64,000 nucleotides of DNA from Nautilus pompilius (GCA_018389105.1 JACATO010000307.1:583001-647000), one strand, 5' to 3'; counted from the first letter of the stretch, positions 54,901-62,879 are shown. The notes: generated by a model not told the origin, from the sequence alone. Made by a program: numbers and translations.

Positions 54901-57900
54901 CTGAAATACTATTTTCCTTTAAAATATTTCCAAGATTTCAATTATTCAGCGACACTGGATGTTAGTTTAAAAGTGAAGTAGCTTAACATTTGTGGCGTCT
55001 ACTGATAATAAACATGCCGAACTGAACTAGGATTTTAAAATAGCAAAAGACCAATGGACAACAAGAAAGGAAGACTAACTGTTTAGTAAAGTAAATTTCA
55101 GAACATAGAAAATAACAAAAAATAAAACAAGTAAATTCTACCTATAAACTGAAACAATGAAAAAATTGCAAGTTTGCCAATCTTATATCTGAATCACTAA
55201 AAAAAAAAAAAAAAATTCCATAAGAAATTGGAATTCTATATATACATAAGTTTATATGGAGTATGAAGTAGCAGAAGTAGTGTAGTAGTAGGTCTCTTCA
55301 GGAAGGTAGCTTATGTGGTGCAAGAAACTAATCAGTGGAAAAGCTTAGCAGATTATAATACAAGCTGCTGATCTGTCTAATCTATTCAGACACAAATCCA
55401 CTGCCCATGCAATCAGTATATTATTAAATTATCACAATTTCAAAACTGGCAAAAAAAAAAAAAATAATAAAATACACATCCACAATTAAAGAAAAAGAAA
55501 ATTCCCATAGAAACTTACCTTGTGTCCCCACAAGAATTAATGGTATTTCTACAGAATTCCTATAGTGAGCCATTTTAGCATAGTAACTATTCACAGCCTG
55601 AAAGCTCATTTCATTTTCCAGACTGAAAACAAATATCACTGCATCCACCCACTGTGTAAACTGGAAAGAAAAAAAAAACACACTCACAAAACAGTTGCAG
55701 TTATCTACCATTATACAGTTTAAACAATCTGTCCATGTCAACAAGAATCTCTGGCTGTTTCTTTGTTTATTTTGAATCTAAAAAAAAACAAAAAAAAAAA
55801 CATATATATATATATCCTAGTAAGTGAAGACAGAAGATTGGGCAGAAATAAAATTCAGACTACACAACAATTGCATAGTGTTATTCATAAACTTCATTAT
55901 ATGGTGTGGAAGAGGAAAACCCAGACTGCACAGTACTTGTTTCTCCTCACTCAACTGCAAAATTTTTTTTTCTTTTTTAAAAAAGTTTATGAAAAATTAC
56001 GTTCTTATGTGCTTCTGGTTGTTTATGTTCTGTTTTTTTTTATGTACTAATATGCTATCAAGCTACTGAAGTAATAAGAATATTAAATAGCAAAACTAAT
56101 TTTTTAAAAATTAATGCTTTAATGAGCTGAAGTTGCAAAACAAACTTCTCTAGAATGTAACAAAATACTGTTTCTCTAAACACATCTGATGATTTTTTTA
56201 ACTGAATAAAGTTTTTTTTTATTTTTTTTATTTAATTAAACTAGAGTAATATTTTGCATTTAGTCTAACCATCATGTTTTGAAACATTTAGCTGGATTCT
56301 TAATTACACATGAATTTTTTAAAAATTTTAAACAAAGCTAATATTTATTTATATTTTTTTTCCAAAAAAAGAGGCTAATTTCTGGTCATTTCCAAAAACA
56401 GTGGAAGACTTTTCTATGCAAAGTTCAGTTAGCAAAACTCTGCTGACAAGAGTTTAGAAACTAATACTATACTCTAAAGTAGGCCACCAGTAAAAAGATT
56501 CTTTACTTCCTGCCTCTTCAGATTACTTGTGGTCAAGTATTTCACTCACAGGCTGTCAACCCTGTTATTCTGAAAAAAATATTTTAAGTTTTCCTTCCGG
56601 CCATCTCCAAATCCTGGCTGTATCTCTCTCTACAAAACCATGTTTCCAAATAATATTACTGCTTACTAATGGGGTTCTGATGTCTATCTGAAAATTAAAA
56701 TACCTTAACTGATCACCTTAAAACAACAACAATTTTTAGTAAGTTGCTTGTCAACCAATTATATTAATTATATTACAATATCTTTTTTCTTCTAAGTAAG
56801 CATTATAAAATCAAATTATTCACTATACATTACATTTAAATTTAAGTCAAAAGCAATTCATATAGTCATTTTTGCATCAAACTGGTAAAGACGAAATCTT
56901 TAAAAAAAAATATTTCCAAAAATGTACGCTAAGGTTCTTTAAATAAATATAAAAACAAATCATAATTTTTAATATGCAGTATTTAGTAATTTTGAGTTAT
57001 CTATTTGATTAGTAAAGTGCAACACAATTCATATTTATAGAAATCGGCATCACATCTTCACATTAATAAAATATATATTAAACTAATATTTCATCTAATA
57101 CTTTTATTAGAGTAAATTTTAAAATCCTTAAAGTTTCAGCACATCCAGCAAATAGTACAGATAATGTTTTAGAAATACATGATAACACCCTCGAGGCAGA
57201 TAACTGCAGGCAAACAGCAAGAAAAAACTAGACTAGTTTTCTACAATGTTTACTATGAAGATTATGGGAAAATGCCAATGGGGAGAAGAGAGTAACAATT
57301 TATCAGTATATGCTAAGAGTTCTTTAACCTTGCTAGTAAGTATTTAATAGAAATGACACTCTTTTATAGCATTGATAACATTTTAACTTTATCACATAAT
57401 AGGGAGCTAGTCAAAGAATTTTCTGTGCCAAAGCATATCTTTAATTTTTTTTTTCAATAGCACTTTGTTATGTAATAAGAAAGTTATGTATTTACTAAAA
57501 TTCCTCCATGTCATGTGTACAAGCTACATTTTTATCATTGTAATACTAATATTGAGATGTGTTATGTTAACATTAAAACATCATATCACAAATTAGCAAT
57601 CACAGTATACAAAATATTAAAACTACCTTCTGCTCAAGAATATTGCACTGGCTACCACTAATATCTCACTTTATCTGATGCATAAAATAAATACTTAATT
57701 TTTTTTTTTAGCAATTTTATTGGTTTCTGATATGTTGAATTTTGGAATATTTCAGGACATAATTGCCTGATCAGAACTATTCTGTAAACAGAGGAATTCT
57801 AGAGGTAGCACATGACACATCAGACGACCATTTGTCATCTACCTGAGTACTTTTCTCAAACAAATTACAGTAGACTCCCAAAGTATGCATTCCAAGATTC

Positions 57901-60900
57901 GCTTTGGAAAATATTTGAATTTTAAGCAATCATTTTCAAAATTACAAACATTTCCAAAGAGAAATAAATGAAAGAAAAACTAGTGCTATATATTTTACAT
58001 ATATCATAGGTAAAGAAGAATAAGAGAACAAAATCTCTAGTGGAATGTCATATGACAACTGAATATACTGAATAATATCTGGCAGTTAGTCAACATATTC
58101 TCATCATTTTATTTTTAAAAAACTGAAATATTTGAAAAAAAAAAGGGAAAGAAAGAAAAGAAAAGAAATGCCAGCTAATTTTATTCTTGAACAAAACATT
58201 TTTTTTTTCCTATTTAGTCCAAAATAAAACTGCTGCCAAAAAAAGATGATCAATATTTCCCATACAATTCATTCTCTAAAGCATTAGTCAGTGACTAATT
58301 CAGCATATTAGGTATCAAAATTCAATTACTGCATCACTTTCCAGCAGACTGCTTACATACCCTAACGCACACCTAGCAGTACATGTAAGATCTGCATGAT
58401 CTTTTTTTATAATCCCGTTACATTTTTTTTTCAAATTTAATATTAAAACAAAAATTAAAGATAATTAATGCAGTTGACTTCATAGGAAATACAAAAATAT
58501 CATTTTGTCAAATGTGTTTTTATTTGAAAATAGACATCTAAACAAATGTCAGTTACCACTTGCTAACCAAAATGCAATAATTTGTTTTCCTTTTAAATGT
58601 CACACGGAGCTGCTTATGACTAAATATACTGTATCTTGATTGGATACAAAGTTCTTAAATTGGATTACCCAACATTCCAAGGTAGTGCTGTTGCAATCAA
58701 AATCAAGATAGAAACATCTAAAACACTAATGTGGAAACGGTTAGAGGAAAGGTGGAAAATGGTTCTATAATCACATAAATACAGCAGTTCTAAATATAGA
58801 ACAGTCTCAAGCCTCCAATTTTAAAGTTTATAAGATTATTCAGGAAAGTAAGCTAAAATATTAAAAACTGAACTAAAATGCTAAGCTATAGGATATACAG
58901 AATATAGTTTTTTTTTAAATTATATTTTGGATTAAATTTAAGTTAAGGCAATATCTATTCTGACTAGAAGAAAGGTACAAACATCTGAATAACTTTAAAA
59001 TATGAATAATTTTTCATGTGCATATCTAATTAGAAGTATATACTTTTCATTGGCTGTTTTCTATTTTTAACTCCCTTAGGAAAAAACAGTAGAGTATATC
59101 GCCTTTTTCTCTAAACAGTTTAGACAACATAGCAAGACTAGTCATGAAATGTGACAAACATATTTTTGAAACCAATACATGCTCTGTATAGAATTCTGTG
59201 TACTGAGGCTAGAGGAATAAAACTGTAACAATAATGAGTTTAACAGAAAGCAGATGACCAAATTTTAAATGCCAACACTAGAGATGTAGAACTCAATAAT
59301 TAATTCTCTCTCTCTCTCATTTTAATATACCAGCATTTTAAGAAACAAATTAACAGGCTAACTTTTCTGACATGCATCAATAAACAACTATAAGTTGAGC
59401 AAAATGAATTTTTCAAAATCAATTATTGGCTAACAGTTTATAGTTGTCTTTTAATGACCATAATTCAACACCAGAGTAAATGGTTGAGTATAACCAATCA
59501 CCACCAATAGGACAAATCTTTTTTAAATGCAAAACAGGAATTAAAACCATCAAGGGAGATCTGCTGTGCAACAAACTTTGAAACTAAACAAAACCATAAT
59601 CACAACTCCCACTGGAGTCTTGGGACTAATCTTGACATGAAGACTCGTGTTATGGTACCCACAAAGTTGGTTATTCAATTAAAAAAAATATTTTCTCACC
59701 CATAAAACAGCATGCCCATATAGAGATTTGATATATTTAGTCTGTAGATGGATGGTCAATAATCATAAAAGCAGAAAGATTCAAGATCAAGAAGATTGAA
59801 AAAGAAAAGATGGGTTGGTATGTCTGGTTAGAATCTTTTTTTTAAATCAGTGCTTCAGGAAAACAAAAATGTCTTGATAGCAGATTTGTCACCAAATACT
59901 ATACATCACAACCAGTTTCCGTATTTGGGAGCCAGATGCTAGAAAGACAGTAAAATAAAACGTGGAATATTTCAGAGGTTGGTCAACCAGAAAGTCAACT
60001 TATTTACCACACCCAGCAAAGAATACTAAAGTTTGTTTTTTGTCTAAAAAAACAAGACAGTACACTGATAAGTTTGTAAAATGTTGTCAAGCTTTAAGCA
60101 GACCATTTAGTTATTCAAAGATAATGTAAACTATTGCACCATGCAAACATAATACTATTATAAAACATATACAAATATATTTTATATTTAACTAGAACAT
60201 TAATTCCATGACCCTGTGTGGTAAGAGATGACCTAAATACTTCTTCCACTTCCATCAAAATTTTTTTAAAAAAATAAGCTGTATTTTAATGACAATAATG
60301 GAGGAAGGAGACACAGACATACAGATTTAGGGAATCATGAAACACAATTAAGCATTTAGCACTGTCTGACTTTCAAAATTATCAGTTGCCAAGCTCTAAT
60401 TACTTCATTACATTATAACATGCTATGCTATTAAATGTTCTTTTTTTGCATTAATCTTTGACTACATAAACCAGAAAACTTTCTAAAAAAGGAAGACTTT
60501 GGCCTGTCAAATTACCTACTTCAATTACAGGACAATGCTAGGGTGATGAACGATAATTTCACTCTTGTTTAACTTGTCAGTCTGAGCAAATGACTTAGTC
60601 TGTAGGTGTTACTCATCCCTTGTACAAATAAAGGAATAGCCATGTAGCATTATAGCCAGTGCATCATCTGTCGACAAATTCCAGGCCTGACAAGCTGTCT
60701 ACCAATAACTTATTAAAATAGTTTTAAAAAGCAATTCTCAAATTATCTTTTTGCATAATCATCAGTCTTTCTGAATTATACCCGTGTTTGTATTCACTAA
60801 ATATAAGACTGTCTGCACTTGACCTTAGCATAATTCAACATCCATGGAAAATATTAACTTTATATATATATATATAACTACCTGATTTTCTGGAGGACCC

Positions 60901-60967
60901 CCTTCATCTCGTATAAGGAGAAGATAACTCTGGCCATCAATAATTACTTCCTTTTTAAACCTGCCAC
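4712..60967 (-). CDS. AGAP / centaurin-gamma family protein, internal part of a multi-exon gene (both ends outside window)
   Basis: This is the spliced gene on the minus strand. Core exons in transcript order are 60882-60967, 55519-55660, 52940-53074 and 37871-38100. Linker exons follow at 27870-28010, 22754-22849, 22345-22404, 17381-17467, 5510-5611 and 4712-4798; some of these are probably alternative. The first exons read [26 protein letters not shown], then [33 protein letters not shown] and [16 protein letters not shown]. Together these are the hallmark of the AGAP GTPase-like (GLD) domain. Family members are Arf GTPase-activating proteins that act at endosomal membranes and in signalling. 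The P-loop exon should lie upstream, and the PH, Arf-GAP zinc finger and ankyrin exons downstream, both outside the window. Every exon has AG/GT borders and phases agree, so the gene looks intact here. The family call is firm; which linker exons are joined in any one mRNA is inferred. Confidence 0.93.
4799..5509 (-). other. short AGAP intron between two duplicated exons
   Basis: This intron of 711 nt separates the 5.5- and 4.7-kb exon variants. Its upstream half (about 5290-5505) is noticeably richer in G and C than neighbouring introns. One acceptor-like TTCTTTCACAG lies in it, but the frames after it stop within about 12 codons. Nothing else is recognised. Confidence 0.6.
5510..5611 (-). 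CDS. AGAP linker exon, variant 3 of the duplicated pre-PH exon set
   Basis: This 102-nt exon (34 codons) is phase 0 at both ends. It begins [20 protein letters not shown] and ends [14 protein letters not shown]. The acceptor is CCTTTTCTAG and the donor CTA|GTAAGTGT is strong. Its DKxD start and RxRSxL end resemble the 4.7-kb exon, though the middle differs and is more hydrophobic. The intron to the 4.7-kb exon is only 711 nt, against several kb elsewhere in this gene. The downstream intronic flank (about 5290-5505) is unusually GC-rich for the region, which may mark splicing-control sequence. Confidence 0.75.
9897..10210 (+). mobile_element. probable tRNA-derived SINE of a second family
   Basis: A head reading CCTGACGGTGCAATGAGCTA is followed by B-box-like AGGTTCAAGACC, then an AT-rich link, then a GC-richer block (about 10045-10145) unlike surrounding intron. 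The head and B box suggest a tRNA-derived SINE with a conserved central domain. An ATG-initiated 47-codon frame runs through the central block (10026-10169) but has no other sign of being a gene. A single copy was noticed, so the family is not proven. Confidence 0.45.
10727..10759 (-). CDS. candidate 33-nt microexon ([11 protein letters not shown])
   Basis: This 33-nt open segment is phase 0 at both ends and encodes [12 protein letters not shown] very long pyrimidine tract precedes it on the minus strand (mostly T and C at about 10762-10795), and AAAG|GTAGGA follows. It lies between the 17.4- and 5.5-kb phase-0 exons, so inclusion keeps frame. Long pyrimidine tracts upstream of short exons are typical of regulated neural microexons, which is general knowledge and not evidence for this one. 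A chance hit is possible. Confidence 0.33.
13249..13303. repeat. (AT)n microsatellite, palindromic
   Basis: About 55 bp of AT dinucleotides with two phase breaks, giving a long self-complementary block. Confidence 0.9.
16352..16370. repeat. (TA)n microsatellite
   Basis: About nine TA units in an intron. Confidence 0.85.
17381..17467 (-). CDS. AGAP linker exon, variant 2 of the duplicated pre-PH exon set (87 nt)
   Basis: This 87-nt exon (29 codons) is phase 0 at both ends. It begins [20 protein letters not shown] and ends NKIKSNSLT. The acceptor is TTTCTGCAG and the donor ACT|GTAAGTCG is strong. It has exactly the same length and phase as the 4712-4798 exon, and 13 of 29 residues are identical, including an unbroken LPTPSSTP. 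The pre-PH basic motif is weaker here (KIKSNSLT against RRRSNLFN), so swapping the two would change the charge next to the PH domain. A second donor-like site lies about 17 nt downstream (CTG|GTAAGG) but would break the frame. Confidence 0.85.
20502..20589. repeat. two-part inverted repeat (hairpin, about 88 nt)
   Basis: The inner arms TTTGGTCCCAAC (20525-20536) and GTTGGGACTAAA (20560-20571) pair over 12 positions with one G-T mismatch. The outer arms AATGTTCC (20502-20509) and GGAACATT (20582-20589) pair perfectly. Unpaired stretches of 15 and 10 nt separate the two stems, and the loop is 23 nt. The overall size is like a pre-miRNA, but the long internal loop is unusual for one. Confidence 0.75.
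21498..21582 (-). other. GC-rich island of unknown nature with splice-like borders
   Basis: About 65 bp at 21510-21575 are GC-rich, in clear contrast to the flanking intron. On the minus strand the island is bordered by ACAAG on the left and ATAG|GTAAAT on the right. Two of three frames are open across it (one begins [16 protein letters not shown]). As an exon it would be 85 nt and break the phase-0 pattern of its neighbours. It may be a diverged exon, a repeat fragment or a control element. Confidence 0.3.
22345..22404 (-). CDS. AGAP cassette exon ([20 protein letters not shown])
   Basis: This 60-nt exon (20 codons) is phase 0 at both ends and encodes [20 protein letters not shown]. The acceptor is ATAGGCAG and the donor TCA|GTAAGT is strong. 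It is richer in G and C than its flanks and has no stop. It does not resemble the duplicated exon set. The 349-nt intron separating it from the 22.8-kb exon is very short for this gene, so the two may be spliced as a pair. I do not recognise the peptide. Confidence 0.62.
22671..22688. repeat. (GT)n microsatellite in the 349-nt intron
   Basis: Nine GT units on the plus strand, which is (CA)n in the transcript. It lies about 65 nt downstream of the 22754 donor. Intronic CA repeats can bind hnRNP L-type splicing regulators (established for vertebrates), so its place in a very short intron is suggestive only. Confidence 0.85.
22754..22849 (-). CDS. AGAP linker exon, variant 1 of the duplicated pre-PH exon set
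   Basis: This 96-nt exon (32 codons) is phase 0 at both ends. It begins [20 protein letters not shown] and ends [12 protein letters not shown]. The acceptor is TTTCGTTTTAG and the donor AGC|GTAAGTGT is strong. Its Asp-x-x-Asp start, RKNKR core and KSNSF end match the exons at 17.4 and 4.7 kb, so it is read as a paralogous copy. RAAS and basic KxSN are possible basophilic kinase sites, by motif only. The next exon lies only 349 nt downstream. Confidence 0.8.
24007..24012 (-). promoter_or_regulatory. possible poly(A) signal for the nested candidate gene
   Basis: AATAAA on the minus strand, about 540 nt downstream of the stop at 24549. Such hexamers are frequent in AT-rich introns, so this is weak support only. 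Confidence 0.2.
24549..24648 (-). CDS. candidate terminal exon with stop ([19 protein letters not shown]...)
   Basis: A strong acceptor (T8-CCCTGTAG) is followed by a phase-2 open frame: [20 protein letters not shown], then [12 protein letters not shown], then a TAG stop at 24549-24551. The other two frames stop early. The base composition is more coding-like than the surrounding intron. Phase 2 is incompatible with the phase-0 AGAP linker exons but matches the donor at 34118. An AATAAA on the minus strand at 24007-24012 could serve as a poly(A) signal for a 3' UTR of about 540 nt. No donor was seen inside, so it is read as a last exon. Function unknown. Confidence 0.35.
27870..28010 (-). CDS. 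AGAP linker exon, charged with polyglutamine
   Basis: This 141-nt exon (47 codons) is phase 0 at both ends. It begins [20 protein letters not shown], continues [10 protein letters not shown], then seven glutamines, then [10 protein letters not shown]. It follows the 37.9-kb exon in frame (LGQ to ISG). The acceptor is a long U-tract ending AAATAG and the donor is CAG|GTAGAA. The frame stays open past this donor for about 180 nt, so a read-through form is conceivable. The segment is highly charged and likely helical or disordered. The polyQ run is encoded by a near-pure CAG tract, so its length is probably polymorphic. Confidence 0.7.
27901..27922. repeat. (CTG)n / (CAG)n triplet run inside an exon
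   Basis: A near-pure triplet run that encodes seven consecutive glutamines on the minus strand in the 27870-28010 exon. Confidence 0.9.
31119..31126. repeat. left 8-bp target-site duplication of the hAT element
   Basis: CTTTAAAT directly precedes the left terminal repeat and is repeated exactly after the right one. Confidence 0.85.
31127..33194 (+). mobile_element. decayed hAT transposon (GTF2IRD2/ZBED type) with intact TSD
   Basis: This 2068-bp element begins CAGGGTTGTCAAAC and ends with the reverse complement of CAGAGGTGTATAAAC. These are imperfect terminal inverted repeats with the CAGNGNTGT start common to hAT elements. It is flanked on both sides by the identical 8-bp duplication CTTTAAAT (31119-31126 and 33195-33202), and 8 bp is the hAT signature length. 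Plus-strand remnants match the transposase type found in GTF2IRD2-like proteins: [20 protein letters not shown] then HFPNLKF near 32.47-32.55 kb, and [20 protein letters not shown] then DTHL near 32.80-32.88 kb. Frames are broken by stops and shifts, so it is inactive. It lies in an AGAP intron in antisense orientation to the gene. Confidence 0.88.
32340..32979 (+). pseudogene. hAT transposase remnant, C-terminal part
   Basis: Broken frames in order give a GFKTL-like piece, then [10 protein letters not shown] and LAHFPNLKF, then (in another frame) [20 protein letters not shown] and [11 protein letters not shown]. The last is the conserved hAT C-terminal dimerisation region (family form: EQ.FS.MN..K.K.R..L.D.HL). 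At least one frameshift and a block of stops (about 32.57-32.78 kb) separate the pieces. An N-terminal part may lie at 31.74-31.9 kb ([18 protein letters not shown]). No intact catalytic set is visible. Confidence 0.75.
33195..33202. repeat. right 8-bp target-site duplication of the hAT element
   Basis: CTTTAAAT directly follows the right terminal repeat and is identical to the left copy, so the insertion site is undamaged although the coding part is decayed. Confidence 0.85.
34118..34167 (-). CDS. candidate start exon of a small nested gene or alternative transcript (MELSREQSV...)
   Basis: An ATG in a strong initiation context (GCCATGG) opens a 16-codon segment, [16 protein letters not shown], plus two bases. 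It ends at AAAAG|GTAATG, so the donor is phase 2. No phase-2 acceptor is known among the AGAP exons here. The 24.6-kb exon below does have one, and joining the two gives a 49-residue ORF with no frame problem. Two in-frame stop codons lie just upstream of the ATG, so it would have to be a true start. I do not recognise the product. It could be a nested gene, an alternative short transcript, or chance. Confidence 0.3.
34869..34892 (-). CDS. candidate 24-nt microexon (DCQLKTGL)
   Basis: This 24-nt open segment is phase 0 at both ends and encodes DCQLKTGL. A pyrimidine-rich acceptor (TTCTCTTTAATTTAG) precedes it and CTG|GTAAAT follows. It lies in the intron between two phase-0 AGAP exons, so inclusion would keep the frame, and it starts with Asp like several downstream linker exons. 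The donor is only moderate and the length too short to judge coding bias. It could be chance. Confidence 0.28.
37215..37475 (-). mobile_element. tRNA-derived SINE copy, minus strand
   Basis: On the minus strand it starts GTGCCACAGTGACCCAGTGG with B-box-like GTTTGATCCCC about 50 bp on, then GGTTTTCTCCCTCCTCCAGC and GGATTTCCTCCCACATC. The order matches the copy at 3683-3965. A (TAA)n stretch sits beside its head at about 37480-37512. Ends are approximate. Confidence 0.62.
37871..38100 (-). CDS. AGAP exon: end of GTPase-like domain and Ser/Thr-rich linker
   Basis: This 230-nt exon starts in phase 1 and ends in phase 0. It begins (D)[14 protein letters not shown], which continues VFQD as in invertebrate AGAPs. 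It then becomes a low-complexity Ser/Thr/Pro linker ([20 protein letters not shown], followed by further [10 protein letters not shown] runs) ending SAHSLGQ. The acceptor is TACTGCAG and the donor is CAG followed by GTAAGTAG. A (CA)n microsatellite sits about 25 bp into the upstream intron, next to the acceptor. The linker is expected to be disordered and phosphorylatable, which is inferred from composition only. Confidence 0.9.
38126..38150. repeat. (CA)n microsatellite next to an acceptor
   Basis: About 25 bp of CA units, about 25 nt upstream of the 38100 acceptor on the transcript strand, where it reads (GU)n. Confidence 0.9.
39042..39061. repeat. (AT)n microsatellite
   Basis: About ten AT units in an intron. 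Confidence 0.85.
39303..40330 (-). mobile_element. decayed mariner element (irritans-type)
   Basis: Minus-strand fragments line up as a mariner transposase in order. The N-terminal helix-turn-helix part is [18 protein letters not shown] then [20 protein letters not shown] (about 40130-39960). The central part is [20 protein letters not shown] then [14 protein letters not shown] (about 39835-39740). The C-terminal part is [20 protein letters not shown] then [13 protein letters not shown] (about 39620-39520). The [11 protein letters not shown] block is the mariner DD34D signature. The low-coordinate end starts TTAGGTTGTTACAAAC, as expected for an irritans-type terminal repeat; the other end is not clear. 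Several frameshifts and stops make it non-functional. Confidence 0.88.
39336..39656 (-). pseudogene. mariner transposase C-terminal fragment
   Basis: This 106-codon open piece contains [20 protein letters not shown] then [20 protein letters not shown]. The final catalytic Asp of DD34D lies in YSPDLSP. It ends ...[11 protein letters not shown], close to the usual mariner C-terminus. It is cut off from the rest of the transposase by frame breaks just upstream. Confidence 0.85.
42940..42988. repeat. (AT)n microsatellite, longest pure run
   Basis: About 24 uninterrupted AT units, the longest dinucleotide run in the window. Confidence 0.9.
45040..45455 (+). mobile_element. LINE 3'-end fragment (RIPK..LLY.EL domain)
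   Basis: Plus-strand translation with one frame change gives a piece like (R)[20 protein letters not shown] then [13 protein letters not shown]. This resembles the C-terminal domain of many non-LTR retrotransposon ORFs (typical form: RIPKQLLYGEL..G.R..GRP.LR.KD..K). Only the very 3' end is present, as expected of 5'-truncated LINE insertions. An open frame on the opposite strand at 45023-45262 is a shadow of it. The exact LINE clade cannot be told from this length. Confidence 0.5.
52020..52690 (+). mobile_element. decayed Tc1-like transposon
   Basis: Plus-strand pieces in order are [20 protein letters not shown] then IFTDGSSVN (52070-52160), [19 protein letters not shown] (52405-52465; family form FQQDNDPKHTS..V..WF), and KAKGLHTRY (about 52668-52690), the usual Tc1 C-terminus. 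The first and second catalytic Asp regions are recognisable (IFTDG, where the family has FTDES, and QHDNDPKH). The DLNPIEHLW block is degraded by stops. Terminal repeats were not found. It lies just 3' of the AGAP exon at 52940 in transcript order. Confidence 0.8.
52940..53074 (-). CDS. AGAP exon: C-terminal half of GTPase-like domain
   Basis: This 135-nt exon starts and ends in phase 1. It reads [20 protein letters not shown], then [20 protein letters not shown], then RVFQD. ETCATYG is the AGAP counterpart of the G5 (SAK) loop, and [29 protein letters not shown] is highly conserved in the family from insects to vertebrates. The acceptor is TTTGTAG and the donor is GATG followed by GTAAGTTT. 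The following intron (38101-52939) is about 14.8 kb, the longest seen complete here. Confidence 0.96.
53075..55518 (-). other. AGAP intron, about 2.4 kb
   Basis: AT-rich sequence with several homopolymer runs. Short ORFs here have no splice support or recognisable product. No repeat family was identified. Confidence 0.6.
55519..55660 (-). CDS. AGAP exon: GTPase-like domain core ([12 protein letters not shown])
   Basis: This 142-nt exon starts in phase 0 and ends in phase 1. It reads [20 protein letters not shown], then [20 protein letters not shown], then LILVGTQ. WVDAV(I/V)FVFSLE is diagnostic of AGAP proteins, and VGTQ stands where classical small GTPases carry NKxD (G4). The acceptor is TTTCTTTCCAG and the donor is AG followed by GTAAGTTT. 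The first base of the next Asp codon sits at the 3' end of this exon and is completed by AT in the next exon (VGTQ-D-AIS). Confidence 0.95.
55661..60881 (-). other. AGAP intron, about 5.2 kb
   Basis: AT-rich sequence with homopolymers, a short (TA)n at 60861-60876 beside the donor, and no exon or mobile element I can support. Confidence 0.6.
60882..60967 (-). CDS. AGAP exon: GTPase-like domain, switch II region
   Basis: This 86-nt exon starts in phase 1 and ends in phase 0. With one G from the upstream exon it reads [20 protein letters not shown] and then DEGGPPENQ. It matches the AGAP segment after the P-loop; RDEGG is the family's version of the DxxG (G3) motif. The acceptor is TTTTGCAG at 60968-60975 and the donor is CAG followed by GTAGTT. 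The upstream exon carrying the GKSAL P-loop is not visible up to 64000, so that intron is more than 3 kb long. No stop or frameshift is present. Confidence 0.92.
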
Positions 60968-62329
60968 CTGCAAAATTAAAAAAAATAAAATGAACACAAT
61001 AATTATAGTATTAACCATTTCACATGTGCATCATTAAAATGATTTATATAGAGGGTGAAATCCAATGGTTAAAAGCTCTGAATTTACCAGTTTGTAAATA
61101 TATAGTTAGAAAAAAAAAGTACTTATAAGTATGAAATGTTTAGTATATTGTATGCCCCTAAATGTTCAGCTGCTCTTTTTTTTTTTTTGTTGAAAAAAAT
61201 AAGCTATCTAAAACTTTAATTTCTATATGAGCAAAAATAACAGGCATACAAAGGCAATTAAAAATTTATCAAGTTCAATTTTTAATTTAGAACAAAAAGA
61301 ACATAGATGTAGGTTTTGTCATATTGAATAACAAATAATAATTTTTTTGGCAGGGATGTTATACATTGTTGGAATGCCTTATAAAACAAGATGGTAGAAG
61401 CAAAATGTGCCAGAGAGTGCACTAACTTCCCAAAGGCAGGCTTTCTTTGTAATGTACTAGCCCATTCTTCTTCTTTTGTCTGATAGCCAATCACACTAAG
61501 TATTAATCTCAGGAAATAATAATAATAAAAAAGATAATTTGCATATAGTTTCTTGTTTAACAATAACAAAGAATTCTAATCTCAAATAACATACTTTCAC
61601 TTTAACTTTGCATATAAACAGAAGCACAATAAACAAATAAGATTACAAACCTAGGACAACCAAAAAATAACTCACCTGAATAATATCAGGTAATAGCTAA
61701 TTTATAATCTGATCAATAAACATAAAATGAAATAAATGTATCAGAATCCTATTTTCAGTGCCAGACAGAAAATCAATGTTTTATTTTCTGTAGTTTATTA
61801 TTCATGTCCAAAAATACACAAGAAAAGTGTTTCAAAAACAACACACAAATATGCATGCAACAGCATATACTTTTCTCAGACTACATTTTATAAACTACCC
61901 AATAAAATGGCTATTTTGATTATGTATAGAAACTTAGATAATCACCCTGTTAACACTCAACAGCAAAATATCCAGTCCCTTAGAAATTACTTGCTGGCTC
62001 TTACTAATATCTCAATGTCCAATTATGTGCCCCCTCTCAAAGTCCATCAGATTTTGCATACCTCTTTGTGGCATGGCTATCTGTAGACTGAGGCTTTCTC
62101 TGGTCTGTATGCCTATAATTATAGCTTGAGTCATATGCCAATTCTATTGTATCAAGTGCTGCATGTGGTTCAGTCTTTGGGTGAGCTATACCCACAAAAG
62201 TCACACTACAGTCAGATGATGCAAAATTTGCATAGCTATGGCCAAAATGAATATAAAACCTGTCATAAATGTTCACATAATAAAGTTAATGAACAGAGAG
62301 AGTATGCACACCATTGACAACTTATTAAT

Positions 62330-62745
62330 GAACAGTGATATTTAGTATAGCTAGGTTATGGAGTATAAGTAGACAGACAGTTGTAGCTGCTAAGCTTGGC
62401 ATAACAGTGTGTTATCAGGCAACTTTGGCAAAGGTACTAAGACAAGTTCAGTTCACAAAATGCCTGGCAAGGTGCTAAAGCAATACTGACTGTCAAAATA
62501 ACTATTAGATCACCTAACTAACTCAATGTAACTGCACTATCTTGGCAAGTTTCATCCAGAATGAATTGCAGGAGGACTGTGGAGCCCATATCTTTGACTA
62601 TACTGTATGAAATCAGTTACATTCTGCTAACCCCTGACACCAGCATAATGTAGAGCAAGATTGGGATTGGGGTGCGACTCATTTGCGCTGGCCTTGACAA
62701 ACTAGAAGTGGGATCTTCTTCACAGATGAACGTAAAATTCTAATT
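62330..62745 (+). mobile_element. Tc1-like fragment, N-terminal half
   Basis: Plus-strand pieces read DRQTVVAAKLGITVCYQATL, then (after frame changes) WGATHLRWP, then SGIFFTDERKI. This fits the Tc1 DNA-binding region followed by the block W...HL.W....W..VLFTDESRF that carries the first catalytic Asp. The sequence stops matching after FTDE near 62745. No C-terminal half follows on this strand. Confidence 0.65.
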
Positions 62746-62879
62746 TGATCTTAAATTTTGACATGAGAATTCATTTTTCATAATTTATGAACATTGTTTG
62801 ATATATGTAGTGATGTCATAAAATAAACAAATAACCACAACCTACATACTCTAAAGTCAAGTGACCATTAGTAACATTA

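Noticed and set aside
61660-61700. 21-nt segment with a strong donor (TTCAG|GTGAGT) in the first intron
   Set aside because: It is phase 0 while the flanking intron is phase 1, and it forms a small palindrome (ACCTGA...TCAGGT). Read as chance.
61736-62086. 116-codon open frame on the plus strand, the longest in the window
   Set aside because: The translation shows no family signature and no splice signals that would tie it to a gene. Kept only as unexplained sequence beside Tc1 fragments.
62037-62276. Minus-strand open frame with HPKTEPHAALDTIELAYDSS
   Set aside because: It reads somewhat like a real protein but matches nothing I recognise and overlaps the plus-strand frame. Too weak to call.
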